Positions 8,259 through 17,947 are shown, counted from the stretch's first letter. The stretch is DNA of 64,000 nt from a marine gamma proteobacterium HTCC2143 (GCA_000169075.1 AAVT01000002.1:62001-126000), one strand, 5' to 3'. Program-made: numbers and translations. The notes: generated by a model not told the origin, from the sequence alone.

Positions 8259-9221
8259 ATGTCTATTTCTGAACCCCCAGCCAGATTCGCTGATCTACAA
8301 AGCATCGATGATCCCGTTTTTCGGCGCGCTGGAATTCGCTGCAGTATATTGCGCCTCGACACATTTTCTTCCTATGCTAATGGCAACAAATTTTTTAAAC
8401 TGAAGCAGAACATTTTACAAGCTAAAGCTCAGGGCTTTACAAGAATGCTTAGTTTTGGCGGTGCTTTTTCTAACCATATTCATGCGCTGGCTCTCGCTGG
8501 TCGACACTTCGGAATATCCACAGTAGGTATTGTAAGGGGAGATAATTTATCTGTTTTGAATCCGACGCTGACGGATGCTGTGGCGGCCGGTATGGAGTTG
8601 CAATTTATCAGTCGGCAAGATTATAAGCGTCGTAATGACGCCGATTTTTTAAATTATGTCAGAGGTCAATATCCCGATTGTTTTGTGGTTCCTGAAGGAG
8701 GAAGTAACGTACTTGGTGTGCAGGGCTGTATGGAAATTATCGACCATATTCATAGTCATGAGGTTGGCAGGGGGGGGTTAATTGTAGTTCCATGCGGCAC
8801 TGCCGCGACGCTGGCAGGTATAGCAGCGGCCTGCGATAACGGAGAAAAAGTTTTAGGATTTTCGGTTTTGAAAAATTCCCACTATCTTGACGCTGAAGTG
8901 GAGAAGTTTATCGCTGATTTGTCGATCGAAAGTCGAGATAACTGGACGATATCTCATGATTACCATTGCGGTGGCTATGCTAAATTGTCTACCGAATTAG
9001 TGTCTTTTATCGACAAGTTCGAGCAGCAGCATAATATTCCTATCGAGCCTGTATATACTGGGAAAATGTTATTTGGCCTGCACCAGATGTTGCAGCTCCC
9101 TCACCAATCGATTGCAGCAGGTACTCATGTTATCGCTGTACACACCGGGGGGTTGCAAGGGGGCAGAGGGATGGTGGAAAAAATGCAGCGAAAAAGAATG
9201 TCAATTGCCTCCCCAAAATAG
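8259..9221 (+). CDS. PLP-dependent enzyme, ACC deaminase / D-cysteine desulfhydrase family
   Basis: This is a fold-type II PLP enzyme of 320 residues. The probable Schiff-base lysine is K44 in SYANGNKFFKLKQ, followed by the family stretch FGGAFSNHIHALALAG and a glycine-rich phosphate loop CGTAATLAG. Members deaminate 1-aminocyclopropane-1-carboxylate or desulfurate D-cysteine to pyruvate, ammonia and sulfide; sequence reading alone does not separate the two. D-cysteine desulfhydrase-like activity seems more likely because a rhodanese-domain gene follows 17 bases downstream. A run of eight G occurs at 8770-8777 within the gene; the frame is intact as given. Confidence 0.85.
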   Translation: MSISEPPARFADLQSIDDPVFRRAGIRCSILRLDTFSSYANGNKFFKLKQNILQAKAQGFTRMLSFGGAFSNHIHALALAGRHFGISTVGIVRGDNLSVLNPTLTDAVAAGMELQFISRQDYKRRNDADFLNYVRGQYPDCFVVPEGGSNVLGVQGCMEIIDHIHSHEVGRGGLIVVPCGTAATLAGIAAACDNGEKVLGFSVLKNSHYLDAEVEKFIADLSIESRDNWTISHDYHCGGYAKLSTELVSFIDKFEQQHNIPIEPVYTGKMLFGLHQMLQLPHQSIAAGTHVIAVHTGGLQGGRGMVEKMQRKRMSIASPK

Positions 9222-9238
9222 TGAAGACGGAGAAGATT

Positions 9239-10324
9239 ATGAATACGGATAGTCACAACATCTCTGATGATATTGAAAGGCACCTGCTGGAAACATTGGT
9301 ACCTGTCAATGCTCTAACTGCCGATCATCTACAAACATTATTGCGAGATCAGTCGATCGAGGCAGTCTGTCGCGGCGAAACATTATTTGCTGAGGGCGAC
9401 AGCGACAACCAAACCGTTTATTTATTGAGCGGAGAGATTTCTCTTGTGGATGGTTCAGGCAAGAGCAGTGTGGTTCGAGCTGAAGATCCCGACAATCGAT
9501 TTCCTTTGTCGAATCATCAGCCTCGCAGGCATCATGCAACAGCGTTCAGTGATTGCACTGTTGTGCGGTTCGACGCGGATCAATTGGATGCCATGTTGGC
9601 CTGGGATCAAGCTTCACGTTATATCATGCTGGATATAGCGGCGCAGCGTTATTTTGATGAGGATTCAGAGTGGATTCTGACGTTATTGCGATCAAATCTT
9701 TTCTATAAAGTACCGCCGATGAATATTCGTAAGATACTTGATAAGTTTTCTGCTCACTATGCGTCGGCTGGAGATACCATTTTACGTCAGGGGGAGCTTG
9801 GCGACTGTTGTTATTACATCAAAGAAGGTGTTGCTGGTGTCTATCAGGCTGAAAACGAAAAAAGTAGCCCGTCGCTGGTAGCAGAGTTGGATGTTGGTCG
9901 ATGTTTTGGTGAGGATGCATTGGTGAACGATGCACCAAGAAATGCAACCATCACTATGCACACTAATGGCGTGCTTATGCGGTTGGACAAACGAGATTTC
10001 TTTTTATTACTGAAATCGGCAGCAGTAGAAAGTGTCAACTTAGCTCAGGCTCGGCAGATGGTGTCTCAAGGAGCTGGATGGGTTGATGTAAGAACCCAGG
10101 ACGAATACGACAATGGGCATTGCGATGGTGCGATCAATATGTCGTTGGATTTACTGAAATTGAAGTCCAGAATGCTCGGAAATACTCCCTATATCATTTA
10201 CTGTAACAGTGGTCGTCGCAGTGAGGCTGCAGCGTCTCTACTCACTCAAGATGGTTTTAATGTCAATGTATTAGCGGGTGGTATAGCCGCTTATTCCTCG
10301 GCAGATCAAGCTTATTTTGAGTGA
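9239..10324 (+). CDS. Double cyclic-nucleotide-binding domain protein with C-terminal rhodanese domain
   Basis: The 361-residue protein has two cNMP-binding-like domains: the first about residues 20-130 (CRGETLFAEGDSDNQTVYLLSGEI), the second about 160-255 (ILRQGELGDCCYYIKEGVAGVY, then RCFGEDALVNDAPRNATI, a good phosphate-binding cassette). A rhodanese domain of about 95 residues follows, with active-site Cys322 in CNSGRRS. No DNA-binding domain or membrane helix is visible. A sulfur-transfer activity gated by a nucleotide is a reasonable inference but not shown. The ATG at 9239 is chosen because GGAGAAG precedes it; a GTG at 9221 overlaps the upstream stop and lacks such a site. Confidence 0.88.
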   Translation: MNTDSHNISDDIERHLLETLVPVNALTADHLQTLLRDQSIEAVCRGETLFAEGDSDNQTVYLLSGEISLVDGSGKSSVVRAEDPDNRFPLSNHQPRRHHATAFSDCTVVRFDADQLDAMLAWDQASRYIMLDIAAQRYFDEDSEWILTLLRSNLFYKVPPMNIRKILDKFSAHYASAGDTILRQGELGDCCYYIKEGVAGVYQAENEKSSPSLVAELDVGRCFGEDALVNDAPRNATITMHTNGVLMRLDKRDFFLLLKSAAVESVNLAQARQMVSQGAGWVDVRTQDEYDNGHCDGAINMSLDLLKLKSRMLGNTPYIIYCNSGRRSEAAASLLTQDGFNVNVLAGGIAAYSSADQAYFE

Positions 10325-10336
10325 TGAAAGTTGCTG

Positions 10337-11305
10337 TCATTCAGTTGGCCAGTTATTACTTGTGACGAAAAATCGTTCGACTTCCCGGTAGTCATGAGTG
10401 CCTTCTTGCATACCGCATACCATGGCCGGTCTATCTGTGTCGGTGAAATAGTCTTTCAGGTGGCGACGGATACTGTCTGACGTCATTAAGCCCTCAGAGC
10501 TACTAAAGATTGCCGGACTTATCCAGTTGGGTTTCTGCAGATGACACCAGTATGAATGTGGGGTGTTCAAACAGAGAAAATCGTCGAGATGTATCCATTG
10601 GCCGTGCAGATGGTCTGTCGACAAATGTTCTTCTGATGAAGCTGTTTGAATATGCGGGGCAGTTGCATCGCTATAGGAATAGAAAAGCATGCCTTTCAAG
10701 GCAATGACTTTGTTCAGTGTTTCAATCCCATACTTCTCAAGCAATGGCACCGATTCCGCCAGTGCTGATAACTCAATCTGGTGGTTGAGGAGATGCCCCA
10801 GTTTTTTGTCCAGCCTATCGATGGTATTAGGCCCGACCCAAACCCGATATTCGGTTGAGAAATGTCGATTGGCAGCTAATACCGTGGTCGAGGCATTAAG
10901 ATAATATTTGATAGCCAGCTCGAGATGAAAAAATTCATCACTTTCCAGGTCCCTGTACAATATATCAAACTCGCCAAGCGTAATTTTACCGCGGTAAACG
11001 CGCAAATTATGAGCAACTAGCTCGAGCTTATCATCTTGCTGGAGGAAAAACTGCCAGAGTGCCTCGAAGTAAAGACCTAGTCGATTAGTATTGAGATGCT
11101 GTAAGTGTTGGACCAATGGTTTTGGCTCTTCGTCGAGCTGCAATAACCAGTGTCTTCTCTGCGTGGTCAAAGTGATTGGGCAGCTATGAATGCAGCTATC
11201 TTTGCCGCGAACATCTGCTGGGAAATTGTCGACAATATTCGGGCCGAAACAGCTCCAGGCCAAATCACGGACAATTTGATGCTTAAGTGGCGGAAGTGTT
11301 TGCAT
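10337..11305 (-). CDS. DUF1853 family protein
   Basis: This 322-residue soluble protein matches my memory of DUF1853: an N-terminal VRDLAWSCFGPNI, a central GEFDILYRDLESDEFFHLELAIKYYL (about residues 112-138), and VGPNTIDRLDKKLGHLLNHQ. The acidic/Lys pattern of the central strand-rich part recalls nuclease-like folds, but I would not assign activity. It is convergent with the rhodanese fusion gene and divergent from nadK, as in Pseudomonas. Function unknown. Confidence 0.78.
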   Translation of the reverse strand: MQTLPPLKHQIVRDLAWSCFGPNIVDNFPADVRGKDSCIHSCPITLTTQRRHWLLQLDEEPKPLVQHLQHLNTNRLGLYFEALWQFFLQQDDKLELVAHNLRVYRGKITLGEFDILYRDLESDEFFHLELAIKYYLNASTTVLAANRHFSTEYRVWVGPNTIDRLDKKLGHLLNHQIELSALAESVPLLEKYGIETLNKVIALKGMLFYSYSDATAPHIQTASSEEHLSTDHLHGQWIHLDDFLCLNTPHSYWCHLQKPNWISPAIFSSSEGLMTSDSIRRHLKDYFTDTDRPAMVCGMQEGTHDYREVERFFVTSNNWPTE

Positions 11306-11372
11306 ATAGGGTTGTTAGCTGCCTTTTATTTTAGAGTATACTAGCGGCTTAATTTACCGAAGACATAAAACT

Positions 11373-12248
11373 ATGGGTGATTTTAGAACAATTGGTATTA
11401 TTGGTCGCGCCAGTGATGCGGTCGGAGAATCCTTAAAGTTGCTAACCAATTTCCTGTCTCATCGAGGGGTGTCTATTGTGCTCGGTGAGTCGATTGGCGG
11501 ATTGCTAGCGGATAATTTATTCCCGATCAGCAGTCATACAAAAATGGGCGAGAGCTGCGATCTTATCATCGTGTTGGGTGGTGATGGTAGTTTATTGGCA
11601 GCAGCTAGGGTGTTAGCGCGGCATAATGTACCTGTTTTAGGTATTAATCGAGGCAGGCTGGGCTTTCTCACCGATATTTTACCGGACGAAATTGAAGAGC
11701 GGGTTGGCGCGGTGCTCGCAGGTGAATATGAAATTGATAAGCGTTTTCTATTGAGTGCGGTAGTAAGACGGGGTAGTGAGGTTGTCGGGCGTGCTGAGGC
11801 ACTTAATGATGTCGTGGTGAATTCAGGAACATCCGCCCAGATGATTGAGTTTGACCTGTATGTAGACAATGAATTTGTTTATCGGCAGCGCTCCGATGGA
11901 CTAATAGTTTCAACACCAACCGGCTCTACCGCCTACTCTTTATCGGGTGGTGGCCCTATCATGCACCCCAAACTAGATGCGGTTGTTTTGGTGCCGATGT
12001 TTCCTCATACCTTAAGTAGTCGCCCCATAGTTATTGATGGTGATAGCGAAATTCGCATCGAGATAATTGATAGCAACGAAATACATCCACCGGTTACTTG
12101 CGATGGCCAAGTCAATATAACGGCGATGCCTGGTGACACGGTCTTCATAACGAAGCGACGGTATAAGCTCAAGCTCATTCATCCTACCGGCCACAGTTTT
12201 TACGCCAGTTGTCGAGATAAGCTAGGTTGGGGTAGCGCGTTAGTCTAG
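11373..12248 (+). CDS. nadK: NAD kinase
   Basis: NadK phosphorylates NAD to NADP in the cytoplasm. The 291-residue product has the catalytic GGDG motif at residues 69-72 in IIVLGGDGSLLAAARV, then NRGRLGFLTD, the NE/D-type stretch ALNDVVVNSG, and STPTGSTAYSLSGGGPI. All diagnostic family blocks are present and the length is typical. It is divergent from the DUF1853 gene, with 67 bases between start codons, and is followed by the rhomboid gene in the same direction. Confidence 0.97.
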   Translation: MGDFRTIGIIGRASDAVGESLKLLTNFLSHRGVSIVLGESIGGLLADNLFPISSHTKMGESCDLIIVLGGDGSLLAAARVLARHNVPVLGINRGRLGFLTDILPDEIEERVGAVLAGEYEIDKRFLLSAVVRRGSEVVGRAEALNDVVVNSGTSAQMIEFDLYVDNEFVYRQRSDGLIVSTPTGSTAYSLSGGGPIMHPKLDAVVLVPMFPHTLSSRPIVIDGDSEIRIEIIDSNEIHPPVTCDGQVNITAMPGDTVFITKRRYKLKLIHPTGHSFYASCRDKLGWGSALV

Positions 12249-12330
12249 TGTCGATCTTGTTTTCTTTGATCCAGAGATCGGTTTATAGGGCTCTGCCGAC
12301 TGAAATTGGTAGACTGGAGATGTTGGTCTC

Positions 12331-13197
12331 ATGACAGAAATTGTTGTCGTTAATGTACCCGCAGACGTTGATCTGCGCGAGTTTAGTCAGTACTTGTGGG
12401 GACAAGGTGTCAGCCACAGAGTGGTTGAAGATACAGATCGCAAGTTGCTATTGGTTGGTGACGAGCGTGTTGCGAGGGAGGTTCGACAGGCTTACGATCA
12501 TTTTGACACCGATAGCTCTGCTATTCCTGCTATGGAAATGCCGGGTAAACCTGAAACAAGCCAAGTCTTCAGTCGTTTACTGACCCGGCTACCCGTCACC
12601 CTAATATTTATATTGCTAAGCGTTGCGGGAAGCCTACTGGTTTATTTTGATGGTAATTTCGACGGGGTTAGATACCTGACGTTTTATCATTTCGAAATGA
12701 CGGGGTCTGGGCTCGAGTTCTATCCGCCCGGATTACAGTATTGGCGGTTGATTACGCCCATTTTTTTGCACTTCGGGCTAATGCACGTTGCCTTTAATAT
12801 GGCGTTATTCTGGTTTTTAGGCCAGAGAATAGAATTGCTGCAAGGTAGTCGGGTCATGCTGGGTATTTCCCTGATGATTGGATTCGGGTCGAACATGATG
12901 CAGGCGGCGGCCGAGACGGCAATATTTGGTGGCATGTCGGGCGTTGTATATGGCTTGCTCGGTTACGGTTGGGTTTGGGGTCTTATGCGTCCGGAAAAGA
13001 ATCTACAGATTCCAAATTCGATTCTGTATTTTTCTGTTGCGATGATGGTGCTGGGGTTTGTCGGTGTTGTCGGTATTTTGGGCATAGGAAAAGTGGCAAA
13101 CATTGCTCATTTGGGCGGTTTGATAATGGGATGTCTAATCGGTGTTGGGGCCGCATTGATCGACAAGTCTTCGATGGGGAAAAATGAGCATTTATGA
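12331..13197 (+). CDS. Rhomboid-family intramembrane serine protease
   Basis: The 288-residue protein has a soluble N-terminal domain of about 65 residues (like the cytoplasmic domain of GlpG) and then about six membrane helices. The catalytic serine is S203 in GGMSGVVYG, the catalytic histidine H260 in ANIAHLGG, and the conserved HFGLMHVAFNM lies near residue 147. Rhomboids cleave membrane proteins within or next to a transmembrane helix. The stop overlaps the start of yeaC by four bases (ATGA), indicating translational coupling. Confidence 0.93.
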   Translation: MTEIVVVNVPADVDLREFSQYLWGQGVSHRVVEDTDRKLLLVGDERVAREVRQAYDHFDTDSSAIPAMEMPGKPETSQVFSRLLTRLPVTLIFILLSVAGSLLVYFDGNFDGVRYLTFYHFEMTGSGLEFYPPGLQYWRLITPIFLHFGLMHVAFNMALFWFLGQRIELLQGSRVMLGISLMIGFGSNMMQAAAETAIFGGMSGVVYGLLGYGWVWGLMRPEKNLQIPNSILYFSVAMMVLGFVGVVGILGIGKVANIAHLGGLIMGCLIGVGAALIDKSSMGKNEHL

Positions 13198-13463
13198 ACT
13201 TTGAACAGTTAATCAGTAATATTACGCCAGACATTCATGCCAGCTTGAAAAAAGCAGTAGAGCTGAGGAAGTGGCCCGATGGCCGCTTGTTGACCAGTGA
13301 GCAACTAACGCTGTGTATGGAAGCGGTGATTAGTTATGAGCATCGATTTATCGATGAAAAAGACAGAGTCGGTTATATAAATAAAGGAAGTAAGTCTGAT
13401 GGCGATGTCTGCGACGACACATCCGATGGCGGTGACCAAGAAACACCGTTGAAATGGACTTAA
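13194..13463 (+). CDS. yeaC: YeaC family protein (DUF1315)
   Basis: The 89-residue product opens with MNFEQLISNITPDIHASLKKAVELRKWPDGRLLT in pattern, matching the DUF1315/YeaC family: a conserved K-W-P-D-G core at about residues 26-30 and a QAV-like helix with a following basic stretch. The C-terminal 25 residues are acidic and variable. Function is unknown. The start codon overlaps the rhomboid stop, so the two are translated together. Confidence 0.85.
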   Translation: MNFEQLISNITPDIHASLKKAVELRKWPDGRLLTSEQLTLCMEAVISYEHRFIDEKDRVGYINKGSKSDGDVCDDTSDGGDQETPLKWT

Positions 13464-13524
13464 ATTTAACGAATGAAATAACCGGGGGGTTCGTTAATCT
13501 GCCGGCTATGGGGGATAGGGTTTG

Positions 13525-14364
13525 ATGGAGAAAAAAAGTGGTTTGCTCAAGAAAATGCAGACTCAACTGATGGGTGTTAGCGGAACGGATGTCGATTATG
13601 GCTTACCGATTGGTGACGTGTTGATACCAATGAATGAATTGGTAGGGCGCAGTATCACGCTGGCCTACAGTGGCGCTATTAACTGCCTGCATTGCGGAAG
13701 AAAAACTAAAAAGAGTTTCAGTCAAGGCTACTGCTACCCTTGTTTTAGGTCGTTGGCTCAATGCGATAGTTGTATAATGAGCCCCGAAAAATGCCATTAT
13801 GAGCAAGGGACATGTAGGGAGCCGGAATGGGCGCAGACACACTGTATGACCGATCATTTTGTGTATTTGGCAAATTCTTCAGGAATAAAAGTTGGCATCA
13901 CTAGGGGGAATCAGATACCGACCCGCTGGATGGATCAGGGGGCAATTCAGGCCCTGCCAATTTTCCGCGTTAGCACGCGCTTACAATCCGGTTTGGTTGA
14001 AGTTGTCTTCAAACAGCATATCGCAGACAAAACTAACTGGCGTACTATGTTGAAAGGCGATGTCGATCGAATTGACTTAATTGCAGAACGGGACAGACTG
14101 TTGCAAGAGTGCGCGGAAGAAATTTCCGGGTTACAGGATGACCATGGTATTCAGGCCATTCAGGTCATGGATGACGCTTTGGCCGTCGACATAAGCTATC
14201 CAGTTCAGGAGTTTCCAACAAAGGTCACCTCGCTAAATTTTGATAAACAAGCAGAGATTAGTGGAGTGCTGAAAGGCATCAAAGGTCAGTACTTGATACT
14301 CGATACGGGTGTATTGAACATCCGAAAATTTGGTGGCTATCATATCGAATTTAGCGTTGACTGA
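13525..14364 (+). CDS. DUF2797 protein with zinc-ribbon and GIY-YIG-like core
   Basis: The 279-residue protein contains a cysteine-rich zinc region (CLHCGRKTKKSF, then CYPC, CDSC and further Cys residues, about 54-110) followed by VYLANSSGIKVGITRGNQIPTRWMDQGA in pattern, the DUF2797 core that resembles a GIY-YIG nuclease fold. Its role is not established. I chose the ATG at 13525 over a TTG just before it; GGGGGATAGGG provides the ribosome-binding site. It lies between yeaC and pepN, the same order as in Pseudomonas. Confidence 0.87.
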   Translation: MEKKSGLLKKMQTQLMGVSGTDVDYGLPIGDVLIPMNELVGRSITLAYSGAINCLHCGRKTKKSFSQGYCYPCFRSLAQCDSCIMSPEKCHYEQGTCREPEWAQTHCMTDHFVYLANSSGIKVGITRGNQIPTRWMDQGAIQALPIFRVSTRLQSGLVEVVFKQHIADKTNWRTMLKGDVDRIDLIAERDRLLQECAEEISGLQDDHGIQAIQVMDDALAVDISYPVQEFPTKVTSLNFDKQAEISGVLKGIKGQYLILDTGVLNIRKFGGYHIEFSVD

Positions 14365-14475
14365 TTAGTTTTCTGATTTACCCCCAGTGCGACTAGGGTT
14401 CAATTCGAACTGATACGGTTGAACTCGGGTGAAATAATGTAGTGGGCAGTTATTAATAGATGGAGTTATAAGACA

Positions 14476-17124
14476 ATGCGTGATGCGCAACCTCGGACGA
14501 TTTTTCTCAAAGATTATCAAGTACCTGACTTTCTGATAGAGACAACGGACTTGCACTTCACGCTTGGAGAAGAGCAAACGCAAGTCCATTCAACACTGTC
14601 GATTCGACGTAATCCTAAGGCTAATAATGCCGCAGCGCCCTTGATCTTGCAGGGGCAAGAACTGACGTTGAAGTCCGTTTTGATGGATGGCGTGGTTTTG
14701 GTGCTTGAGTCTTATCAGGTGTCAGCAGATGAGCTGACTATAGCCAATGTGCCTGAACAATTTGTGCTGGAGTGTATCAATGATATAAAACCACAGGACA
14801 ACACATCGCTTGAGGGGTTGTACAAGTCTAAGACGATGTTCTGTACCCAGTGCGAAGCTGAGGGCTTTCGAAAAATCACTTATTATCTGGATCGTCCTGA
14901 TGTGATGTCGGTATTTACGACAACTATAGTTGCGGATCGAGGCCGGTACCCGGTGTTATTGTCCAATGGAAATAATGTAGAGTCGGGGATTAACGTTGAC
15001 GGTAATCACTGGGTGAAATGGCATGATCCATTCCGTAAGCCTGCCTATTTGTTTGCGCTGGTGGCTGGTGATTTGGAGTACATAGAAGATCAATTTATTA
15101 CAATGTCTGGGCGCGACGTTACCTTACGAATTTTTGTAGAATCTAAAGATATTGATAAGTGCGACCACGCCATGACCTCGCTAATTCATGCAATGAAGTG
15201 GGATGAAGAGGTTTATGGTCGTGAATATGACTTGAATATTTTCAATATTGTAGCCGTCGATGATTTCAATATGGGGGCTATGGAAAATAAGAGCCTCAAC
15301 ATTTTTAATACTTCCTGTGTATTGGCGAAACCTAATACAACGACTGATGCGGGTTTTCAGCGAGTAGAAGCTGTCGTTGCTCATGAGTATTTTCATAATT
15401 GGTCGGGCAACCGAGTTACTTGTAGAGATTGGTTTCAACTGAGCCTAAAAGAAGGTTTTACGGTATACCGGGATGCTGAATTTTCGTCCGATATGGGATC
15501 GCGAACGGTCAAACGAGTAGATGATGTTTCATTGTTGAGAACTGTACAGTTTGCCGAAGACAATGGCCCTATGTCGCACCCCGTGAGACCCGAATCATTT
15601 ATTGAGATATCTAATTTCTACACCGTTACTATTTATGAAAAAGGTGCTGAAGTCGTTCGGATGATTGCCAATCTTCTTGGACCAAATGTTTTCAGGAAAG
15701 GAACAGATTTGTATTTTGATCGCCATGACGGTGAGGCAGTTACCTGTGAGCATTTTGTGTCTGCAATGGAGGATGCGTCAGGTAAAAATCTGCAACAATT
15801 CCGGCGGTGGTATTCACAATCTGGAACACCGAGGCTAAACGTGACCGGTGAATACAGCGAGATAAATGAAACGTACACGTTGTCTGTTGAACAGAGCTGT
15901 CCTGCAACGCCAGGACAGGCGGATAAAGCGCCGTTCCATATTCCACTGTCGACGGCGTTGCTCGGGAAGAATGGAGTGCTGCCGCTTTATTTAGACGGCG
16001 AGCTTATTGCCGGTACGGAAGTAGTTCTTAATGTCACGAATGTCAGTCAACAATTTGTTTTTGAAAAAGTTTCAGAGCTACCCATTCCCAGTTTACTGCG
16101 GGGGTTTTCTGCGCCCGTTAAATTAGTATTTAATTACAGTCGCGATGATTTAGTTTTTCTTATGAGTCGCGATACCGATGGCTTTGTGCGCTGGGACGCC
16201 GCACAGCAGCTTGGTGTGCTTGTGCTTAACGATATGGTTAGTGCAATTCAGTCGGGTTCTGAGATCGCAGTAGACGAACGTTTGATTGATGCCTATCGTG
16301 AAATTTTGGCTGATGATAGGCTGGATAAATCCATGGTAGCACTGATGTTGAGTCTACCCAGTGAGGCATATTTGGCTGAAATTACTGATGAAGTTGATGT
16401 CCATGCAATTCATCAGGCTCGTACAGCGGCGAGGTTGACCATTGCTCAGCAATTACAGCCGGAGTTGCATCGAGTTTATGCTGATCTGAAAAGTTCCGAT
16501 GAATATCAGCCGACCGCCGATCAAATTGCTCAGCGCAGTCTGAAAAATACAGCGCTTAGTTACTTGATGCTATTGAATGATGAAGCCACTTTGTTGTCGT
16601 GTGTCGACCAATACGATAACAGTGACAATATGACGGACGTCTTGGCGGCCTTTAACTGTATTCTGAACAGTTCATTTGAGCAGGAAAAAGAGCGTATTCT
16701 GAACCATTTTTACCAGCGTTGGCAGCAGGAATCTCTGGTAGTGAATCAGTGGTTTATGGCGCAGGCCGCATGCAGTTTACCGGGGAACTTAAGTCGAGTG
16801 AAAGAGCTAATGAGTCATCCTGCGTTTGATATTCGCAACCCTAATAAGGTTCGAGCGTTGATAGGCGCATTTTGTGGTCAAAATGCCGCTAATTTTCATC
16901 AGTTAGACGGAGAGGGTTATCGTTTTCTTGCGGATCAAATTATCGGTCTGAATAAGTTGAATCCCCAGGTGGCATCAAGATTGTTAGGTCCTCTTACCAA
17001 ATGGAAAAAGTATATTCCTGCCAGTGGCGATTTAATGAAAAAGCAGTTAGAAAGAATTATGGCAGAGCCGGACTTATCGACAGATGTTTTCGAGGTGGTG
17101 TCAAAAAGTCTAAAGTCCACTTAG
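14476..17124 (+). CDS. pepN: Aminopeptidase N (M1 family)
   Basis: PepN is a cytosolic zinc aminopeptidase that removes N-terminal residues from peptides. The 882-residue product has the exopeptidase motif GAMEN at 267-271 and the zinc site HEYFH at 303-307 with the third ligand E326, spaced exactly as in the M1 family. The long C-terminal helical domain typical of the E. coli enzyme (about 870 residues) is present. The stop codon overlaps, tail to tail, the end of a small gene on the other strand. Confidence 0.98.
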   Translation: MRDAQPRTIFLKDYQVPDFLIETTDLHFTLGEEQTQVHSTLSIRRNPKANNAAAPLILQGQELTLKSVLMDGVVLVLESYQVSADELTIANVPEQFVLECINDIKPQDNTSLEGLYKSKTMFCTQCEAEGFRKITYYLDRPDVMSVFTTTIVADRGRYPVLLSNGNNVESGINVDGNHWVKWHDPFRKPAYLFALVAGDLEYIEDQFITMSGRDVTLRIFVESKDIDKCDHAMTSLIHAMKWDEEVYGREYDLNIFNIVAVDDFNMGAMENKSLNIFNTSCVLAKPNTTTDAGFQRVEAVVAHEYFHNWSGNRVTCRDWFQLSLKEGFTVYRDAEFSSDMGSRTVKRVDDVSLLRTVQFAEDNGPMSHPVRPESFIEISNFYTVTIYEKGAEVVRMIANLLGPNVFRKGTDLYFDRHDGEAVTCEHFVSAMEDASGKNLQQFRRWYSQSGTPRLNVTGEYSEINETYTLSVEQSCPATPGQADKAPFHIPLSTALLGKNGVLPLYLDGELIAGTEVVLNVTNVSQQFVFEKVSELPIPSLLRGFSAPVKLVFNYSRDDLVFLMSRDTDGFVRWDAAQQLGVLVLNDMVSAIQSGSEIAVDERLIDAYREILADDRLDKSMVALMLSLPSEAYLAEITDEVDVHAIHQARTAARLTIAQQLQPELHRVYADLKSSDEYQPTADQIAQRSLKNTALSYLMLLNDEATLLSCVDQYDNSDNMTDVLAAFNCILNSSFEQEKERILNHFYQRWQQESLVVNQWFMAQAACSLPGNLSRVKELMSHPAFDIRNPNKVRALIGAFCGQNAANFHQLDGEGYRFLADQIIGLNKLNPQVASRLLGPLTKWKKYIPASGDLMKKQLERIMAEPDLSTDVFEVVSKSLKST

Positions 17125-17492
17125 TCGATGATTCTAAAGTCAGAAATGTCGCCTAGATGCTCCCCAATAGTACATTTGACTAAATAGTCATCAATTTTTG
17201 GATATTCGGTAGCTGATTCGCTGACACTGATGCGGTAGTAAATCCAATACTCCCGGTCTCTTGGTTGGTAGCGAGAAGATAGATTGTCAAAGCTTTTACT
17301 CATCAACTTGTTGCCATACCTACTGACAATTTCTTCTTCACAGTCATAGGAGGCGTTGTCAATAGTGCGAATAAACGATCCAATAGGGTCTTCGTTAGTA
17401 TTGGCTAAAAAAAGCAGCGACAAAGACGTTGCTATGATGATTAAGACTGCGAATACTGCGAAAAAATTGTCGGGGGTAGTTTTTTTCGTCAT
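17121..17492 (-). CDS. Small single-pass membrane or exported protein, unknown
   Basis: The 123-residue product has a basic N terminus (MTKKTT), one hydrophobic helix (about residues 9-29, FFAVFAVLIIIATSLSLLFLA) and a polar domain of about 90 residues with two cysteines (DCEEEIV and LVKCTIGEH) that could form a disulfide if periplasmic. I recognise no family. It overlaps the 3' end of pepN by four bases in convergent orientation. Coding is supported by length, sensible topology and lack of any competing gene. Confidence 0.6.
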   Translation of the reverse strand: MTKKTTPDNFFAVFAVLIIIATSLSLLFLANTNEDPIGSFIRTIDNASYDCEEEIVSRYGNKLMSKSFDNLSSRYQPRDREYWIYYRISVSESATEYPKIDDYLVKCTIGEHLGDISDFRIID

Positions 17493-17593
17493 AGAATAGG
17501 TACGCAGAACATCGAAACGCCGTAGAGAAGTATCCGGATAGTTTACTTTGAGCGACCGCGTTAATCTACAGTATTGAGGTTTCGAGAACGATT

Positions 17594-17947
17594 TTGAAAA
17601 TTATTTTATTCTCAAGAAGTCTGTTTGCGATCACGCTAATCGCCGTCACCGTGTTGGCTTTGGTACCGGCTGAGTCAGCTATTGTGACTAGCGGGTGGGA
17701 CAAGGCTAATCATCTGCTGGCATTTTTTGTCCTATTGGCGTTGCTGGATATTGCTTATCCGACGCTTCATCTTTTATACCATAAAATTTTTTTATTGATT
17801 GGCTATGGGATTCTGTTGGAATTATTACAGGCCATCATAGCCAGCCGAGATGCATCACTACTTGATGTAATAGCGGATTGCGTAGGGTTGGCAGCCTATA
17901 CAATGATTCGACCTGTATTGTTGATGCGATGGAAAGACAAAAGGTAG
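17594..17947 (+). CDS. VanZ-family small membrane protein
   Basis: The 117-residue protein has about four hydrophobic helices and the VanZ-like signature DKANHLLAFFVLLALLD near residues 36-52, followed by a loop with SRDASLLDVIADCVG near residue 85. VanZ-like proteins have no settled general role outside glycopeptide tolerance. The apparent start is a TTG at 17594 with only a weak ribosome-binding site, so the start is uncertain by a few codons. It precedes the flavodoxin-like gene by seven bases. Confidence 0.78.
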   Translation: MKIILFSRSLFAITLIAVTVLALVPAESAIVTSGWDKANHLLAFFVLLALLDIAYPTLHLLYHKIFLLIGYGILLELLQAIIASRDASLLDVIADCVGLAAYTMIRPVLLMRWKDKR

